Shown: positions 59,901 to 64,000 of the stretch, piece by piece
Layout of the letters: every line of letters begins with the position of its first letter
Position numbering within the stretch: the stretch's first letter is position 1
NCBI RefSeq assembly: GCF_029962835.1
Contig: NC_080575.1
Span: 62,165,493 to 62,229,492 of the forward strand
Source of the DNA: Magnolia sinica
Taxonomy: Eukaryota > Streptophyta > Magnoliopsida > Magnoliales > Magnoliaceae
Direction: 5' to 3'
DNA length: 64,000 nucleotides
Made by a program: the position numbers and the translations under genes
Notes under the pieces: generated by a model
Seen by the model: only the letters and a program-made list of their open reading frames with translations
What the model was told of the DNA's origin: nothing
Databases searched by the model: none

Positions 59901-60433
59901 TGAAGAGTCCTCTGTCATGAAAGGATTTTTGTGCAAAAAAAATCGATCCTCCATTTGATTTCGTCAATCAATCAAAGAAGGATCGAGTGGGCATTTGTTG
60001 GGGCATAAAAAATACACTATCTTGAAGATTCCTTGGAAGCTTTGTTATATGAACAACTCATCAGCCTGCCTTAGCCTCCCATACTGGATTCCTGGTTGCG
60101 CGGGTTAGTCTCCCAATCTGGAAGTCCCATTGCACAGCTATCCCTTAGCCTAGAAGCTCTGTTGCACGGATTCCATATTTCCCTCCCTGTTGCGCACTAG
60201 CTTCCCCATATTGCTCTCCCTGTTTCCTTGTCGCACGCCAGCCTCAGTCTCCCTTCTTGGATTCTCCATTGTGCGGTCCACCTCTCTCTCCTTGGATTAC
60301 TTGTTACGTGGATTGGAGTTCCATACATGAGAGGGGGAGCTATAAATACCCCTCCTCTCTTCATTTAGAGAGAGATAAGAATTCATAGTGGAGAAGAGTA
60401 GAGCGTGGAGAAAGGACCAGTGGACTCGCGTAA
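53913..60433 (+). mobile_element. Ty3/gypsy fossil (Tat/Ogre-like), gag-bearing, tandem-rich 3' part
   Basis: 5' LTR 53913-55002 (TGTTGGGGCA...GAAACA), then TGGGGACTCCGCTGGAGAC at 55006, resembling the tRNA-Arg-type primer site I recall for Tat/Ogre elements. Gag-like traces lie at about 56200-56700 and a Cys/His-containing stretch near 57010-57080; no clear protease, reverse transcriptase or integrase was recognised. Several tandem arrays fill 58240-59870. A 3' LTR starts at 59996 after a purine-rich AAGAAGGATCGAGTGGG and is cut by another sequence at 60434. It is broken, with many breaks. The first 190 alignable LTR bases look about 90 percent identical by eye. Confidence 0.75.
58240..59870 (+). 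repeat. Cluster of five tandem arrays in the gypsy 3' region
   Basis: In order: about 22-bp GCGAAGCT(C/T)CATCTCTA units (58240-58330); about 55-bp units with TAATTGCTCCTTGAGCCC (58500-58720); AAGTCAAAGTC units (58722-58830); about 18-bp AAATAAAGAGAATATCGC units (58975-59098); about 28-bp CTTCCGTTCGAGCG units (59655-59870). Confidence 0.8.
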
Positions 60434-62060
60434 TGTCACGGCCTAAACTCGGAAATTGGATTCACAGGAATCCCGATCGCCAAATGCGGTGCCGACAGCC
60501 TCCGTAGTACCCCATTCTCGGCTCCCAGCGCCCATATGCCAAGTTCTGATCCTGGGATTTACAAGGAGGATTTTTCAACGTACACTTATCTCGTAAGAAG
60601 CATAACCACAAGTTTACCCCAATCACAGAAGCAACATCATCATCACATATCCACTAATATAAACATTTGAATATAATGCTGAAAAGGAAATACATATGTC
60701 CAATTCAAAGCTCCAAAAGTCAGCTACATGCTCCAAGCTCCATGCTTCTGCAACCTAACATCACCTGCACGCATCTATCGTGCATAAGCTTATAGAAAGC
60801 TTAGAGGGTGGTGTAAGTGTGTGCACAAGGTAAGTGTTAAGTATTCGATACAATGCCATAATCATATAATATCGAAAATACTAGTAAGATCATGAATCAT
60901 ACGATATTAGAGTAAGCAGAAATATTGACAAGTCCATGAGTCAATCAATATAAGAATACGCAATAAAGATTAGTTATGCAAATGAGGAGTCATAAAGAGC
61001 TAAATATCAGATGCCGAGGGTACAATGCAATATGCAAATCCTGTTAAGTCCGTCTAGGCCATATAAGTGCAGAAACATAGCAATCACAAAGTGTCATATG
61101 CGTGCGAATGTAATGTAATATGCGATACGAATGAAATGACCAAACTAGAGTGTGAAGTCGGGGATGATAGTACATAGTATCGCAGGCTATTGGATCCACC
61201 ACAAGAGACTTTTATCCAAACCAGTCCCATACCTAAATTTGGATAGTTAGACTCATTGTGGTAAACTCCTGATCTTAGGTTGGTCGTGCGCCTCAACCGA
61301 AATCCTGGCCATTGCGAAAGTACATGTAACAAATAGTTGCGCACCACCAGCCCGAGTGGATAGTGAATGAATAAATGAATGAGTATACAACTCCTACCCA
61401 ATAAGTCCACATATCAGTACTGTTCATCTCTGGATCATCACTAGGGTTTAGTACACTCTACATGCAAATCACCTCCCACTGATGCGCGACCATGCAAGTT
61501 GAAGAGACCTCACTATCCGCCTGACCAGTAGTTAGTCAATATCTACCCGGCACGTCGATAGCGGACCCATTCACGAGCTGGTCAAACTCAGCCTAGCTAT
61601 GCTCCCTACTCTCGGGCGGGTAAGGCCATACCCCCTCCCAACTGGCCATGATACAGTGGGAGACGCGGCCTCCTAGTAGTCGGCACTCGGGCGCTCATGT
61701 ATCCATTTGGTCTCGATGTTGGGGCGTCTCTTGGCCATGGAGGTTTAGGGACTTTCACCCACGGATATCCAAAGTGCCCAGATGCTCGAACTAAACATTT
61801 TCGATGTCCCATCTAGCTATCCACAACATGCCTATGGAGGCTACGGCCCTGATGTCGCTAGGGCGTACAGTAATCACAACACACAATGCAAGATGCATGA
61901 GTCATACAATCCAATCATGCATCAACCCTACGCATACCGTGCGCTCGTGCGAGACAATCTTCGCCTATCAGGGAGTCTCATAACAACCTGACCAATGACA
62001 TATGCAATGGATGATGCGTATGGGCTTGTATCATGATGCTATGCTGTCACATACTCATAA
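60434..62060. mobile_element. LTR-like sequence starting inside the gypsy 3' LTR, fossil
   Basis: The text of the older 3' LTR stops at 60433 and TGTCACGGCCTAAACTCGG begins, the style of a gypsy LTR start. Its end and partner are not visible in the window. No coding part is recognised; the short frames at 61084-61991 have no known domain. Confidence 0.35.
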
Positions 62061-63540
62061 TCGGCATTGACAATGTGGACATTTAACCAACATTGCCCCC
62101 AAGGAATGGCCCACATAGAGCCTAACATATAGTGGACCCATGGTCTTACACAAGGGTCAAATATACAACACCATGGGCCTCATTCAAGAGCTTAATACAC
62201 ATCACGATGAGCTTTTCATATGGGCCTAACATACATTACAATGGGCTCCATCGCCTGACCCTCAATGCATCACAATGGGCCTCATCACATAGGCCTCATA
62301 TACATCACATTGGGTCTTAAACTCAGGCTGAATACACATCATAACGGGCCTTAAATATGGGTCGCATGTACATCACATTAGGCCTCAAACATAGGCCGAA
62401 TGTACATCATATGAGCCTCATCATATAGGCCGAAAATACATCACAATGGGCCTCATCAAATGGGCCAGAAATATATCAAATGGGCCTCGTATACATCAAG
62501 TGGGCCTCGTCGACGGGTCGCACCAATAGGCCCCATCAAGTGGGTTGCATTAATGGGCCGCGCTAGTACACATCAAGGTGGGCCTCAAGGGTGGGCCACA
62601 AATATATCCAGGTGGGCCATAAAAATATCATATTGGGTCTCGTCAATCGGTCTCGATATCTAACCTTGACAATCAGAATCAATAATCGAAAAATCAGACT
62701 TGATAATTAACCTCGATAATCGGCCTCAACAATCGGAATTGATTGATAATCGGCCTCGACAATCGGAATCGAAATTAGCTTCAACAATCGGAATCGAAAT
62801 CGGCCTCGACAATCGGAATCGGAATTGGCCTCAACAATCAGAATCGGAATCGATGCAAGGCAGGGTCCATAAATGGATGACCAATGATGGTCCAAGCAAT
62901 ATTAATGTGGCCCATTCATTTGGGTTAACCCACTGGAGAATGATGAGAATGGGCTTAACCAGGCCTAAGGAAAGGTCATGATGTGGACGTTCAACCATCA
63001 TTGTCCATCAATGTGGTCTTTTAACCAACATTGCTCCTAAGGAATGATGCTCATAGGGTCAATCATATAATGGGTCCATGGTCTCATATAAGGGTCTAAT
63101 ATACATTATCATGGGCTTTACTTATGGGGCATATACGCATCACATTGGGCCTTACTTATGGGCCAATATATACATCATGTCAGGCCGTATCAAATGGGCC
63201 GAATCAAATGGCTGAGTCAATTGGGCCGAATCGAATGAGCCGAATCAAATGGGCCGAATCAAATGGCTGAGTCAATTGGGTCGAATCGAATATGCTGAAT
63301 TGATGGGCCGAATAAACGGCTGAGTCAATTGGGCAGAATCGAATGGGCTGAATCAAATGGGCTAAAACAAATGGCTGAGTCAATTGGGCCGAATCTAATG
63401 GGCTAAATCGATGGGCCGAATCAAATGGGCCTAATATATCACAATGAGCCTCTACCCATGGGCTCCAAATACATCACAATGAGCCTTAACCCATGGGCTC
63501 CAAATACGGCTTCTCAAATACAACAAATGGGTCACACTAC
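62060..63540. repeat. Degenerate TGGGCC/ACATCACA arrays
   Basis: Three zones: 62110-62640 with ATGGGCCTCAT..ACATCACA units of about 25-40 bp; 62680-62850 with TCGGCCTCGACAATCGGAA units of about 24-28 bp; 63190-63430 with GGGCCGAATCAAATGGCTGA-type units of about 27-55 bp. Unit borders are blurred by change. Confidence 0.75.
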
Positions 63541-64000
63541 TTGGGTCGCACCATTCATCCATCTATAGATATCATTTTAGAGCATTATCCAGACAATAAA
63601 TCAGATCATAAAATCATCTGGACCATACCATAAATAACAGTGGTGATAATGATTTCCACTGTTAAAATTTAGAGGGGCCCACCATAGCATTTATTTTCCA
63701 TCCAGTCGGTTCATAAGGGCTTCAGTGGTGCAAAACTTCTATGACCCAAAAAGGGTTTCAATGGGAGACGTTTCAGTCCACTGTTCCTACAGTGTGGTCC
63801 ACCTGATAATAGATCTGTCTTCTTTTTTTTTTTCCCAGCCTTAGAATTTGCTCACCAAATGGATGGATGGTAGGGATACAACACATACATCAGAGGGTGG
63901 GGCCCACCATCCAGCCATCTGGACGGTGCGGATAAGACTCATACATCACAGGGGTCCCACGCACACTGTCCAGAATTGGACGAAGTAGATTTAAAATGCA
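63541..64000. mobile_element. Foldback FB2-type copy, running off the window
   Basis: ATAAATAACAGTGGTGATAA, GGGGCCCACCATAGCATTTA, TTCCATCCAGTCGGTTCATA and AAAGGGTTTCAATGGGAGAC are the FB2 words in reverse order to 24183-24800, so it lies in the opposite orientation. It ends in further GGGGCCCACCATCCAGCCAT text at the window edge. Confidence 0.55.

Noticed and set aside
1-64000. CRISPR-like, operon-like or other prokaryotic systems
   Set aside because: The tandem arrays have no regular spacer layout, genes have spliceosomal introns, and repeats are eukaryotic transposons; nothing bacterial was seen.

Overview
The window is plant nuclear DNA: GT-AG introns, AT-rich repeat-dense intergenic DNA, (GA)n microsatellites and nested LTR-element fossils. 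A foldback repeat family with a GGGCCCACCATGATGTATG-like end recurs many times. From memory such repeats are common in magnoliids, so a magnoliid or other early-diverging angiosperm is my guess, not something the sequence proves.

Two intact host genes are visible. On the plus strand, 6143-10347, a seven-exon cyclin-dependent kinase of the CDKG (PITSLRE-type) class, best match CDKG2, encodes 757 residues. On the minus strand, 53332-46312, an eleven-exon NAD-dependent glycerol-3-phosphate dehydrogenase of the cytosolic GPD1 type encodes 380 residues. Both gene models close in frame with consensus splice sites. They are about 36 kb apart and there is no sign that they work together.

The rest is repeats. 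1-3.7 kb: LTR-derived DNA with an inverted arrangement. 3.8-5.5 kb: one hAT-type MITE with a perfect 8-bp target-site duplication (TSD) and two foldback elements, the second about 0.2 kb upstream of the CDKG2 TATA-like box. 12-13.4 kb: a minus-strand LINE remnant next to a hAT MITE with a perfect TSD. 15.5-21.8 kb: two related TGCCACATG arrays, a minus-strand RTE-type LINE remnant and microsatellites. 24-28 kb: foldback elements, an exact 39-bp four-copy tandem array and a second GTGTACA-ended hAT MITE with a perfect TSD. 28279-32553: a whole hAT transposon with a perfect 8-bp TSD, palindromic subterminal arrays and a transposase gene that keeps one frame through its long first exon but carries seven in-frame stops. 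34-37 kb: more foldbacks, one holding a SINE with a 14-bp TSD. 38.6-45 kb: nested Ty3/gypsy and Ty1/copia fossils. 53.9-60.4 kb: a broken Ty3/gypsy fossil with a tandem-repeat-rich 3' part, cut by another LTR-like sequence at 60434. 62-63.5 kb: degenerate TGGGCC-rich arrays.

The most unusual material is the hAT element at 28279-32553 with its asymmetric palindromic subterminal arrays, its terminal similarity to the short MITE at 12785-13370, and the foldback family, one copy of which seems to carry a non-repeat passenger. I see no new multi-gene system. All homology calls are from memory; no search was run.
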